A stretch of 64,000 nucleotides of DNA from contig NZ_VTRT01000005.1 of NCBI RefSeq assembly GCF_008274585.1, positions 1 to 64,000 of the forward strand, written 5' to 3'. The position numbers were made by a program, and so were the translations under genes. How positions within the stretch are numbered: the first letter of the stretch is position 1; each line of letters begins with the position of its first letter. Source of the DNA: Pedobacter sp. BS3. GTDB lineage: Bacteria; Bacteroidota; Bacteroidia; Sphingobacteriales; Sphingobacteriaceae. Below, in pieces: positions 8,841 through 17,585 of the stretch. The notes below the pieces were generated by a model. The model was not told where the DNA came from. It was given only the letters and a program-made list of their open reading frames with translations, and made no database searches.

Positions 8841-9842
8841 ATGAAAACAATAAAACCGATTTTATTAGGTATGTTCCTGTGTCTCGCCGGGCTAAATCTT
8901 TATGCCCAGTTTCAGCCTGCAAAAGGTGAAAAACTGAATGTGATCTTTGACAGCGATATGGGGCCGGATTATGATGATGTAGGCGCTATCGCCATGCTGC
9001 ATGCGTATGCAGACAGCGGTTATGTGAATATTTTAGCAACTATAGCCTGCACCCGGTACGAAGAAGTTGCCAGCATATTCAGTGTTTTTAATACCTATTT
9101 CAAACGGCCGGATATCCCGGTAGGAGTGCCTAAAGGCGATGCGTTTTACGGCAAAGACCGGCAGCACTGGAGCGATACGCTGGTAGCGAAATACCCGCAT
9201 CGTATAAAAAGTAATAATGAAGTGCCCGATGCAGTTCAGTTATACCGCAAGATACTGGCCGCTCAACCCGATCATAGTGTCACCCTGATCACTGTAGGCT
9301 TTTTTACTAACCTCGATAACCTGTTGAAAACCGGCGCCGACAGCTATTCGCCCTTAAGCGGGAAAGAACTTGTTAAAAAGAAAGTGCGTTTGCTGGTAAG
9401 CATGGCCGGCAAATTTCCGGAAGGAAAAGAGTTTAACATTATCAAGCGCCCTGCCGAAGGTTACCGGGTTTTTGCCGCTTGGGATATTCCTGTGTTGTTT
9501 ACCGGTTGGGAAATCGGGGCGAAAATAAAAACAGGACTGACGCTGGTGAACAATCCGGCAATACAAAACAGCCCCGTTAAGGATGCTTATCGCATTGCCA
9601 TGCCCATGAGTCCGGTTGACCATGAGGGAAGAATGGGCTGGGATCAGACAGCCGTACTGATAGCCATTAAAGGTTATAAACCGTTTTATGATCTGGTCAG
9701 GGGCAATATCAAGGTCAATCCTGACGGAAGCGATTCGTGGATAAATAATAAACGTGGAAATCAGGCTTACCTGGTGGATAAAATGCCTCCGGAAAAAGTT
9801 GCCACTTATATCGAAAACGTAATTATGCATCAACCCAGGTAA
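8841..9842 (+). CDS. Secreted inosine-uridine nucleoside hydrolase family protein
   Basis: 333 residues with a signal peptide (MKTIKPILLGMFLCLAGLNLYAQ). DSDMGPDYDDVGA at 37-49 is a variant of the calcium-binding DTDPGxDD motif of ribonucleoside hydrolases (PF01156). The family cleaves N-glycosidic bonds of nucleosides to base plus ribose. Export is unusual compared with classical cytoplasmic RihA-C but common in Bacteroidota. These exported members may act on other N- or O-ribosides. It is followed 4 bases later by the BNR_4 gene, suggesting translational coupling. Confidence 0.8.
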   Translation: MKTIKPILLGMFLCLAGLNLYAQFQPAKGEKLNVIFDSDMGPDYDDVGAIAMLHAYADSGYVNILATIACTRYEEVASIFSVFNTYFKRPDIPVGVPKGDAFYGKDRQHWSDTLVAKYPHRIKSNNEVPDAVQLYRKILAAQPDHSVTLITVGFFTNLDNLLKTGADSYSPLSGKELVKKKVRLLVSMAGKFPEGKEFNIIKRPAEGYRVFAAWDIPVLFTGWEIGAKIKTGLTLVNNPAIQNSPVKDAYRIAMPMSPVDHEGRMGWDQTAVLIAIKGYKPFYDLVRGNIKVNPDGSDSWINNKRGNQAYLVDKMPPEKVATYIENVIMHQPR

Positions 9843-9846
9843 TGCG

Positions 9847-11190
9847 ATGAAAATACAGGTAAAGAAGTTATTGCGTAAGGTTTTTTTAGTACTGACCGGA
9901 ATCTGTCCGGCGTTCACCGGTCTCGGTCAGCAAAGTAGTCCGATTTCCAGCATAGATGCAATTCCGGTAGACAACGTGTTTTCCGGCTTATCTGTAGGGT
10001 TTGATATACTTACCACGCAAAAATACCAGTACGTATGCTATTACGATACCAGCCGGAATATGACCATAGCTCAGCGAAAGCTGAATTCCAAAACCTGGAA
10101 AAAGACAAAACTGCCATCGGTAGTAGGATGGGACAGCCATAACAATGTGACCATGGTTATTGACCGGGATGGTTTTATTCATGTGGCGGGCAATATGCAC
10201 GCCAGGCCGCTTGTTTATTTTAGATCCGCTAAACCGGAGGACATCGATACGTTCGAAAAACTGCCTATGACGGGCAAAAATGAAGACCGCGTAACTTATC
10301 CCTTATTCTTTAAAGATTTTTCGGGCAATCTGTTCTTTCAGTACCGCAATGGCGGCAGCGGCAACGGGATAACCTATTGGAACAGGTACGATACCTCTAC
10401 GGGGACATGGTCGCCGGCTTTTGATAAACCCTTGTTTGACGGTGAAAATGAGGCCAGCGCCTACTCCTCAGATCCTATTGCCGGCCCCGACGGCTATTTT
10501 CATATCGTATATATGTGGCGACAAACGCCCATCGCCAATACCAACCATAACCTGTCTTATATTCGCAGTAAAGACCTGGTGCACTGGGAAAATGCCAAAG
10601 GCGAGCCGCTTACATTGCCTGTACAGTGGCGTAACAGTACTACCATAGCAGATCCTGTAGATCCCTGGAATGGACTGATCAATATGGGTTTTGGTATTAG
10701 CTGGGATGATCAAAAGCAGTTGTATATCACTTATCATAAATTTGACCGTAATGGCGTCAGTCAGGCGTATGCTGCCCGCTATGAGAACGATGGGTGGCAT
10801 ATTTACCAACTAAGTAACTGGCCCGGTTTTACCTGGGATCTGAATCGCGGAGGTTCTATTAATGGCGATGTCAGGATATCCGGTGTTAAGCAGTACGGGC
10901 CGGGACTGTTGCAGGTTAATTACAGTCATAAGAAATATGGTTCCGGCAAATGGATATTAGACCAGGCAACGCTCCGGGTTAAGGATGATCAAAAAGCCGG
11001 TCAGGAATCAGGGCCATCGTACAAGCTGCCTGATCCCCGCACCCCGCAAAGCGATATGCGTCTGCACCGGGTAACCGATAATACCGGAAAATTTATCATG
11101 CAATGGCAAACGGTACAGCCTAACCAGGACAGGGCGCCCAAACCGCCTTATCCGGCACCATCAGACCTGGTGGTGTACAAAATACAATAG
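9847..11190 (+). CDS. BNR_4 beta-propeller protein, possible polysaccharide lyase or hydrolase
   Basis: 447 residues with a signal peptide ending near GLGQQ. The sequence has propeller-like repeated blades, and GWDSHNNVTMVIDRDGFIHV is the hallmark of the BNR_4 family (PF15892). His98 and His118 are 20 residues apart. From memory this resembles the catalytic histidine pair of seven-bladed ulvan lyases (PL24/PL25), but I cannot verify an alignment. The neighbourhood (ExuT-like transporter, sulfatases) would suit a lyase acting on a sulfated uronate polymer. It ends the first co-directional block; a 168-bp gap with a regulatory-type motif follows. Confidence 0.7.
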   Translation: MKIQVKKLLRKVFLVLTGICPAFTGLGQQSSPISSIDAIPVDNVFSGLSVGFDILTTQKYQYVCYYDTSRNMTIAQRKLNSKTWKKTKLPSVVGWDSHNNVTMVIDRDGFIHVAGNMHARPLVYFRSAKPEDIDTFEKLPMTGKNEDRVTYPLFFKDFSGNLFFQYRNGGSGNGITYWNRYDTSTGTWSPAFDKPLFDGENEASAYSSDPIAGPDGYFHIVYMWRQTPIANTNHNLSYIRSKDLVHWENAKGEPLTLPVQWRNSTTIADPVDPWNGLINMGFGISWDDQKQLYITYHKFDRNGVSQAYAARYENDGWHIYQLSNWPGFTWDLNRGGSINGDVRISGVKQYGPGLLQVNYSHKKYGSGKWILDQATLRVKDDQKAGQESGPSYKLPDPRTPQSDMRLHRVTDNTGKFIMQWQTVQPNQDRAPKPPYPAPSDLVVYKIQ

Positions 11191-11302
11191 GTTATTATGC
11201 GAGACTGACCAAAAAGCTCTCGGACTTTAGTCAGCCCCGAATATTTCTTTCGTTTGTATTTGTTTGGTTTCTGTTTTATTCTTTTGGTTTGGTATTGTTC
11301 GG

Positions 11303-11327
11303 TTTAATTTGTTTATTTGAGTAAACC
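11303..11327 (+). promoter_or_regulatory. Candidate operator GTTTA-N6-TAAAC before the Gfo/Idh gene
   Basis: Positions 11311-11326 read GTTTATTTGAGTAAAC, an inverted repeat with 5-bp arms and 6-base centre, preceded by TTTAATTT. An almost identical 19-base stretch, with TGAAC instead of TAAAC, occurs at 23459-23477 before the polyol permease gene. Related TTAAATTTTGTTTATTTG lies at 19778-19795. Confidence 0.45.
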
Positions 11328-11358
11328 ATTATTCACTTAAACAATAGAATTTCCACCC

Positions 11359-12768
11359 ATGAACCGTAGATCCCTTTTAAAAACCTTAGGCGTAGGCTTT
11401 GGCGCATCCTTTATCAGTAACGAAACGTTTGCCGGGATTGGAGAGAATGTGTACGAATACACGCTCCCGGCTAATCCATTAAGCAAGCCCATAACTAAAC
11501 CGGTTACTGCCATTACATTAGGAGCCGGAAGCCGGGGCAATGTATATGGTGGCTTTGCACTCAGGTTTCCAGACCAGCTGGATATTATTGGCGTAGCAGA
11601 GCCCATCAAAATACGTAATGACCGCTATGCTGCCAAGCATAAAATTGCCGACGAAAACCGCTTTGATACCTGGGAGCAGGTGTTTACCCGCCCGAAATTT
11701 GCCGATGCTATTATCATATCCACACCCGATAAGCTGCATTATGCGCCCTGCATGAAAGCGTTGGCAATGGGCTACGATATTTTACTTGAAAAACCCATTG
11801 CACCTACAGAAAAAGAATGCCGGGATATTCTGGCGCTGGCTAAAAAGACAGGGCGCATTGTGGCGGTATGTCACGTGTTGCGTTATTCGCCTTATTTTGT
11901 TAAGATGAAAGAGCTGGTAGCCAAAGGCGCTATTGGCGAGGTGATCAGCGTACAGCACCTGGAGCCGATAGAATATACCCACATGGCGCATTCCTACGTT
12001 CGGGGTAACTGGCATAATTCCAAAGAAACATCACCCATTATTCTGGCCAAATCATGCCATGATCTGGATATCATCAAATGGGTAATTAATAAACCCTGTA
12101 AAGAAATATCAGCTATGGGCGACCTGAAATGGTTCCGGAAAGAAAATGCTCCTGAAGGCAGCACTGCCCGTTGTACAGATGGCTGTAAAGTAGAACGGGA
12201 GTGTCCGTATTCGGCTATACGGGCCTATAAGGATAAACGCAGCCGTCTGTATGTATTTGACCTGCCCGATGATAAGTCTAAATGGGATGAAGCCATCCTG
12301 GAGAAATTGCGTACCACTAATTATGGCCGTTGTGTGTACCGTATGGATAACGATCAGCCTGACCATTACATTACCAATATCCGGTTTGCCGATAATGTTA
12401 CAGCCAGCTTTTCGATGGAAGCTTTTACCGATTCAGGAGGTCGGCGTACCCGGATCATGGGCTCAACCGGCGATATGGTTGGCGATATGCAAGAGCTGGT
12501 GGTGAACGATTTTAAAACAGGGAAATCCATTAAGCTGGTACCTAAAGCCGAAGATGTAGATGATTATAAAAACAGCGGACACGGTGGCGGCGACTGGCTG
12601 CTCGCCCGTGATTTTGTACAGGCTGTAGCCCATCAGAATCCCCAATTGCTTACATCAACCATCGATGAATCGATAGAAAGCCATATTATGGGTTTTATGG
12701 CCGAGGAAAGTCGCAAGCGAAATAAGTTTATGGCAGTGAAGATGCCCGATGCTAAGCTAAAAGTTTAA
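11359..12768 (+). CDS. Tat-exported Gfo/Idh/MocA family oxidoreductase
   Basis: 469 residues. NRRSLLKTLGVGFGAS at the N-terminus is a twin-arginine-like signal. GAGSRG at 55-60 is the NAD(P)-binding loop and EKP at 144-146 is the family signature. A Cys-containing insertion RCTDGCKVERECPYSA near residue 270 is typical of a Bacteroidota subgroup. The family oxidises or epimerises sugars with NAD(P); some Tat-bearing members (GH109) are NAD-dependent glycosidases, so glycoside cleavage is possible. It lies between the BNR_4 lyase-like gene and the SGNH/sulfatase block and has its own upstream motif. Confidence 0.85.
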   Translation: MNRRSLLKTLGVGFGASFISNETFAGIGENVYEYTLPANPLSKPITKPVTAITLGAGSRGNVYGGFALRFPDQLDIIGVAEPIKIRNDRYAAKHKIADENRFDTWEQVFTRPKFADAIIISTPDKLHYAPCMKALAMGYDILLEKPIAPTEKECRDILALAKKTGRIVAVCHVLRYSPYFVKMKELVAKGAIGEVISVQHLEPIEYTHMAHSYVRGNWHNSKETSPIILAKSCHDLDIIKWVINKPCKEISAMGDLKWFRKENAPEGSTARCTDGCKVERECPYSAIRAYKDKRSRLYVFDLPDDKSKWDEAILEKLRTTNYGRCVYRMDNDQPDHYITNIRFADNVTASFSMEAFTDSGGRRTRIMGSTGDMVGDMQELVVNDFKTGKSIKLVPKAEDVDDYKNSGHGGGDWLLARDFVQAVAHQNPQLLTSTIDESIESHIMGFMAEESRKRNKFMAVKMPDAKLKV

Positions 12769-12824
12769 AGTAAAAAGTTGAACGAATCGAAGTAGCATAG
12801 GTAGAGCCAAAAAAGCGCAGGCTC

Positions 12825-13020
12825 ATCCCGATTTGCAATCGGGATGCCATAGAACGGCGTTTGCAACGCCGCAATGTTCAAAGGCCGCTATTATCGGCGT
12901 TACAAACGCCGGAGACTTATGCACTCGTTTTGCAAACGAGCGCAAACAGGAGGCCGCTATTATCGGCGTTACAAACGCCGGAGATTTATGCGCTCGTTTT
13001 GCAAACGAGCGCAAACAGGT
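12825..13020. repeat. REP-like palindromes with two tandem 69-bp units
   Basis: Within the 397-bp gap 12769-13165 are a hairpin at 12825-12845 (9-bp arms, TGC loop), a second at 12855-12871 (7-bp arms, TGC loop), then a 69-bp unit at 12883-12951 repeated at 12952-13020 with two differences in the shared part. Each unit holds CGGCGT/ACGCCG and CTCGTTT-TGC-AAACGAG hairpins. The constant TGC loop with varying arms recalls REP elements mobilised by RAYT transposases (inference). Short open frames across it are artefacts. Confidence 0.8.
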
Positions 13021-13165
13021 TGTGCGTTTCCTATCCCGAACTCACGTTATTTTACAGAAAATAGAATGGGCGAGCGATAATGCGCCCATTTTTTATTTAA
13101 GTAACAAAATTTAAACCTAATATCTTTAATAATGTCTGTAGCTTAGCAAAATAACCAGTATAATA

Positions 13166-14260
13166 ATGAAAGTAGTAAAAAATCCACTCAGGCTGATGTT
13201 GCCTGTTTCCTTTTTATTGTTACAGCTTAGCGCTTACAGCAAAACAGTTCCCCTGGATAGCAAAAATATTCATGTAACCGGCGCCGCCTATATATTCCGT
13301 AATCCTGAAAAGTTGTCTTTTCAGCGTTTTTCTGACGAGGTATTAAAAGCGCCGGACGATATCCGGATGTTTTCTGTTAAAACGGCCTCGTCTACCAGCG
13401 GTATTATTTTACAATTCAAAACTAAAAGCCTGTTTGTCCATTTAACATTCTCTCCCGAACCGGGTTTAGGTGAAAAAGGTTCCTTTAAAATCTTGAAAGA
13501 CGGCGCTGAGCTAAAGATCGTTTCATTTGACGCCGCTGCGGCTAAGCAAGATATCCAGGTCAACCTGGATTCATTGAATACGGCAAAGGAATCCGTTTAC
13601 GAAGTCATTCTTCCCAGCTATACTAATGTATCATTAACCCATTTTGAAATAGACAATAGCAGTGATCTGGCAAGTTATCAGCCGGCAAAAAGAAAAGTTT
13701 ATATCGGTATTGGAGATAGTATTACCCATGGTCGCGGACAAGATGGCGCCAGCTATCTCACTTATCCTTTCCTTGTATCGGAAAAGCTGAACATGGATTT
13801 TTATAACCTGGCTATCGGCGGTGCTAAAGTTTCTATTCCGGTTGCCGAAATGACCAAAGATCTGCCCAAAGCGGATGTAATTACCGTACTTATTGGTTAT
13901 AATGATCTGAATGCGGCCGGTCATTCTGCCGGGCAGTTTGAAAAAGATTACCGTGAATACCTGTCAAAGATCAGAAAAAATCAGCCGAAGGCTAAAATAT
14001 TTTGTATCACCTTACTCTACACCAAACGGAAAGAAAATCCAAAGACACATGTAACTCCTGATGATTTTCGTGGCGTTATTAAAAAGGTAGTTACCGAATA
14101 CCAGGCCCGTGATAAAAAGCTGTACCTGATAGAAGGGGATAAAATTACTTCGTTAGCTAATTTACAGCCTGGCGATAAAACAGATCCCGTACATTTAACG
14201 GTAAAGGGCGCTGCACTTTTTGCTGATGCTTTATATAAAGAAATGGCAAAAGATCTGTAA
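13166..14260 (+). CDS. Secreted SGNH/GDSL hydrolase with N-terminal beta domain
   Basis: 364 residues. A signal peptide ends near SAYSK. Residues 30-165 form a beta-rich domain of the type seen before the catalytic domain in carbohydrate esterases. GIGDSITHG places the nucleophile at S185, GYND (244-247) is block III, and D340-P-V-H343 holds the catalytic Asp/His. It probably removes acetyl or other acyl groups from a glycan in the periplasm. It is followed one base later by a sulfatase, so the two are probably translated from one message. Confidence 0.82.
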   Translation: MKVVKNPLRLMLPVSFLLLQLSAYSKTVPLDSKNIHVTGAAYIFRNPEKLSFQRFSDEVLKAPDDIRMFSVKTASSTSGIILQFKTKSLFVHLTFSPEPGLGEKGSFKILKDGAELKIVSFDAAAAKQDIQVNLDSLNTAKESVYEVILPSYTNVSLTHFEIDNSSDLASYQPAKRKVYIGIGDSITHGRGQDGASYLTYPFLVSEKLNMDFYNLAIGGAKVSIPVAEMTKDLPKADVITVLIGYNDLNAAGHSAGQFEKDYREYLSKIRKNQPKAKIFCITLLYTKRKENPKTHVTPDDFRGVIKKVVTEYQARDKKLYLIEGDKITSLANLQPGDKTDPVHLTVKGAALFADALYKEMAKDL

Positions 14261-14261
14261 A

Positions 14262-15794
14262 ATGCATTCTGCGCAAATTCTTCAAATCATAAAGAAAACG
14301 ATCGCTTTAGCGGGTTTATGCCTGCTAACAGTCAATGATCTTTTTGCCCACCCGGTTGCAGAGCCTGGCAAACCCAATATTATCTACATTTATGCCGACG
14401 ATATGGGCTATGCGGAGCTTGGATGCTATGGTCAGCAGAAAATTAAAACTCCCAATATTGACCGCTTAGCCAAAGAAGGCATCCGCTTTACCCAGCATTA
14501 TACCAGCACACCTGTGTGCGCTCCGGCCCGTTGTATGCTGTTAACCGGTCGCAATGGCGGTCATTCATACATCCGTGGAAACTATGAGCTGGGCGATTTT
14601 CCCGACAGCCTGGAAGGCGGTCAGATGCCTTTGCCCGAAGGAACGTACACCATTGGTCACATGTTCCAGGGTGCAGGTTATATAACCGGTGCTATTGGCA
14701 AATGGGGACTTGGTATGGTCAATACTACCGGCGCTCCCAACAAACAGGGGTTTGATTATTTTTTCGGTTATATCGACCAGAAGCAGGCGCACAACTATTA
14801 TCCCACCCACTTGTGGGAAAACGATAAACCCTATCCCTTAAATAATCCGCCGTTCTCGGTACATCCTAAAGTAAATAAAACGTTGAGTGATGACGGTTTT
14901 GCCAGCTTTATCGGCAAAGAGTACGCTCCGGATGTAATGACCCTTAAGGCGAAAGAGTTTATCAAAACCAACAAGGACAAGCCTTTTTTCCTGTATCTGC
15001 CGTATACTATTCCGCATGTGTCGCTACAGATACCTCCCGGCAGCAAGGCTTACAAAATGTACGAAGGCAAGTTTGACAGCATTCCGTATTACGCTGAAAA
15101 AGGTTATACGCCCAATAAAGAGCCGCTTGCCGCTTATGCCGCTATGATCACCCAACTGGATATGTATGTCGGCGAAATTATGGAACAAATAAAGCAGCTT
15201 GGACTGGATAAAAATACCATCATTATGTTTTCAAGCGATAACGGAACAACGTTTAATGGCGGGGTTAATGCGAAGTTCTTTAACAGTGTAGACGGCTTAC
15301 GCGGATTAAAGATGGATGTTTTTGAAGGCGGCATCCGCGAACCCTTTATTGCCCGCTGGCCAGGTAAAATTCCCGCTGGAAAAGTAACCGATATGATTTC
15401 TGTTCAGTTTGATATGATGGCTACCTTTGCCGATCTGATTGGTATAAAAGCCCCTAAGAATGACGGACTTTCATTAAAACCAACCTTATTAGGAAATTCC
15501 GCCGCACAAAAGCAGCATGAATACCTGTATTTTGAATATCCTGAAAAGGGCGGGCAGGTAGCTATCCGCTTAGGCGATTGGAAAGGGGTGAAAATTCATG
15601 TTAAGAAGAGCGGATATAAAAACACGCCCTGGATGCTGTTCAATTTAAAGGAAGACCGGGGCGAGACAAAGAATCTGGCAGCTCAACATCCCGAATTAAT
15701 AAAGCGTTTCGATGCTATTGTTGAAAAAGAACATCAGCCGGCGCATATTAAAGAATGGGAATTTATTAATCCTAAATTTCCTATGGAAAAATAG
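14262..15794 (+). CDS. Type I sulfatase (arylsulfatase family)
   Basis: 510 residues from the ATG at 14262. The frame is open from 14220, but that would overlap the esterase and put extra residues before the signal peptide. Signal peptide to about LFAHP. ADDMGYAELGCYG (45-57) gives calcium-binding Asp residues. C86-A-P-A-R90 is the formylglycine motif CxPxR, followed by LLTGR. FSSDNG is the later metal site. It hydrolyses sulfate esters on sugars after maturation of Cys86; a maturase gene is not in this window. It is followed after 37 bases by a second sulfatase. Confidence 0.88.
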   Translation: MHSAQILQIIKKTIALAGLCLLTVNDLFAHPVAEPGKPNIIYIYADDMGYAELGCYGQQKIKTPNIDRLAKEGIRFTQHYTSTPVCAPARCMLLTGRNGGHSYIRGNYELGDFPDSLEGGQMPLPEGTYTIGHMFQGAGYITGAIGKWGLGMVNTTGAPNKQGFDYFFGYIDQKQAHNYYPTHLWENDKPYPLNNPPFSVHPKVNKTLSDDGFASFIGKEYAPDVMTLKAKEFIKTNKDKPFFLYLPYTIPHVSLQIPPGSKAYKMYEGKFDSIPYYAEKGYTPNKEPLAAYAAMITQLDMYVGEIMEQIKQLGLDKNTIIMFSSDNGTTFNGGVNAKFFNSVDGLRGLKMDVFEGGIREPFIARWPGKIPAGKVTDMISVQFDMMATFADLIGIKAPKNDGLSLKPTLLGNSAAQKQHEYLYFEYPEKGGQVAIRLGDWKGVKIHVKKSGYKNTPWMLFNLKEDRGETKNLAAQHPELIKRFDAIVEKEHQPAHIKEWEFINPKFPMEK

Positions 15795-15831
15795 TAAGAA
15801 GTCAAACTTATAGTGTATAACTTTATAGACG

Positions 15832-17304
15832 ATGAAGAAAATTACAGCACTATCAGCATTCATTGTATGCTGCCTGACTGGCTTTGCCAAACAAAAGCCG
15901 GTACCGCAAAAGCCAAACGTGATCATTATTTTAATGGACGACATGGGCTATGGCGATCTGGAAGATTATGGTGGAATGGGTTATAAAACGCCTAATCTTA
16001 CCAAGCTGGCTAAAAACGGAATGCGGTTTACCAGTTTTTACTCGCCGCAGGGAACCTGTACGGCCTCACGGGCAGCTCTGATGACAGGTACGTATCCTAA
16101 CCGGATAAATATGTATGGTGCATTTGGCCCGAATGCCGGGATCGGTTTAAATCCTGACGAAGTAACCATAGCCGAAATGCTGAAATCGGTAGGTTATGCT
16201 ACCGCAATGATCGGGAAATGGCATTTAGGTAACGAACCAGAGTTCTTGCCGACCAAACAGGGATTTGATGAATACCTGGGACTTCCGTATTCCAACGATA
16301 TGTGGCCGGTAAGTTATGATGGTAAACCCTTGCCGCCAAATAACTCCAAGGCAAAACGTACACCGCCGTTACCTATGCTGCGTATCAGGGCCGGACAACA
16401 GATACCAGACACAGCCATGATCGTTCGCACGCTGGACGACCAGGCAAAGCTGACCACTATTTATACAGAAAAAGCAGTGGATTATATTAAGAAAAATAAA
16501 CAAAAGCCGTTTTTCCTGTACCTGGCTCATAATATGACGCATGCGCCTGTAGCTGTTTCGTCGAAATTTAAAGGAAAGAGTGAACAGGGTTTATACGGTG
16601 ATGTGATGATGGAAGTAGATTGGTCTGTGCAGCAGATCGTAGAAACACTGAAGGAGCAGGGCATAGACCAGAATACCCTGATCGTATTTACATCCGACAA
16701 TGGCCCCTGGCTGAATTTTGGCGATTACAACGGTACCACAGGCGGACTTCGCGAAGGCAAAGGCACCAGTTGGGAAGGCGGTACACGGGAGCCTTGCATT
16801 ATGTCGTGGCCTAAAGTCATACCTAAAGGTGTAGTGAGTAATAAGCTGATGTGTTCTATTGATATGCTACCCACATTGGCCGCTGCGACCGGCGCAAAAT
16901 TGCCTCCCAATAAAATAGATGGAGTTAACATGCTGCCGGTGCTGGAAGGGAAAGACGTTTCGCCCAGAACTACGCTTTATTATTATTATCATAAGAATGA
17001 CCTGGAAGCCGTTCGTATGGGTAAATGGAAGCTGGTTTTCCCGCATAAATACCGTTCGTACGAGGGGGTAATGCCTGGACAAAATGGCTTGCCTGGTCCT
17101 TACAATAACGGTCATATCGATTCGCTGGCCCTGTACGATTTAAGACGTGATCCGGGCGAACGTTACAATGTGATCTCGCTTTACCCCGAAAAAGTTGCCG
17201 AATTGCAGGCTCTGGCAGAAAAGGCCCGTGAAGATTTAGGTGATAACCTGACCAAAAGAGAAGGCAGGAACCGTCGGCCGGCAGGAGTAATAGCTAAAAA
17301 GTAG
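15832..17304 (+). CDS. Type I sulfatase with CxAxR motif
   Basis: 490 residues with a signal peptide (ITALSAFIVCCLTGFAK). MDDMGYGDLEDYGG provides metal ligands. C76-T-A-S-R80 is the C-x-A-x-R variant of the formylglycine motif, allowed but less common than CxPxR. FTSDNGPW is the later metal site. The difference from the neighbouring sulfatase suggests a different subfamily and position on the sugar. It is last of the SGNH-sulfatase-sulfatase run. Confidence 0.87.
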   Translation: MKKITALSAFIVCCLTGFAKQKPVPQKPNVIIILMDDMGYGDLEDYGGMGYKTPNLTKLAKNGMRFTSFYSPQGTCTASRAALMTGTYPNRINMYGAFGPNAGIGLNPDEVTIAEMLKSVGYATAMIGKWHLGNEPEFLPTKQGFDEYLGLPYSNDMWPVSYDGKPLPPNNSKAKRTPPLPMLRIRAGQQIPDTAMIVRTLDDQAKLTTIYTEKAVDYIKKNKQKPFFLYLAHNMTHAPVAVSSKFKGKSEQGLYGDVMMEVDWSVQQIVETLKEQGIDQNTLIVFTSDNGPWLNFGDYNGTTGGLREGKGTSWEGGTREPCIMSWPKVIPKGVVSNKLMCSIDMLPTLAAATGAKLPPNKIDGVNMLPVLEGKDVSPRTTLYYYYHKNDLEAVRMGKWKLVFPHKYRSYEGVMPGQNGLPGPYNNGHIDSLALYDLRRDPGERYNVISLYPEKVAELQALAEKAREDLGDNLTKREGRNRRPAGVIAKK

Positions 17305-17585
17305 CGGCTGCTTTTTGCCCGATTTCGCCTGATTTTGCTCGGCGGGATTTTATAATTTTGCTCAACGGGATTTGTAATCCCGTCGTTAATAAATACGATC
17401 TGCGATCCGGTATCACGAAAATTCAGGTTTCAACTACGAGCTTTAGTTAACAACTGTCAGAAAACTTTTAACCGGAATAATGTGAAATTTACTTCATCAA
17501 TTGTTTCGTTTGTTTCCGATTTAAAAATTAACTTAGGTGCTGGAAGTTAACAACGTAAACTAAAGACTAAATAAACCACCTCATT
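17305..17585. repeat. Gap with REP-like hairpin
   Basis: Arms 17365-17372 and 17376-17383 (ACGGGATT/AATCCCGT) pair around a TGT loop, the same design as the palindromes at 12825-13020. The rest is AT-rich DNA upstream of the hexosaminidase gene, without a clear TAnnTTTG box. No gene is seen. Confidence 0.6.

Noticed and set aside
9354..9917. 187-residue minus-strand frame opposite the nucleoside hydrolase and BNR_4 genes
   Set aside because: Fully shadowed by strong family matches on the plus strand.
12883..13020. Possible CRISPR array from two 69-bp direct units
   Set aside because: Only two back-to-back units with no spacer, and they contain hairpins of REP design. No cas genes are nearby.
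12833..13114. Overlapping short plus-strand reading frames over the 69-bp repeats
   Set aside because: All three frames are open only because of the repeat composition; no start signal or family.
14220..14261. Upstream start for the first sulfatase
   Set aside because: It would overlap the esterase coding end and push the signal peptide inward.
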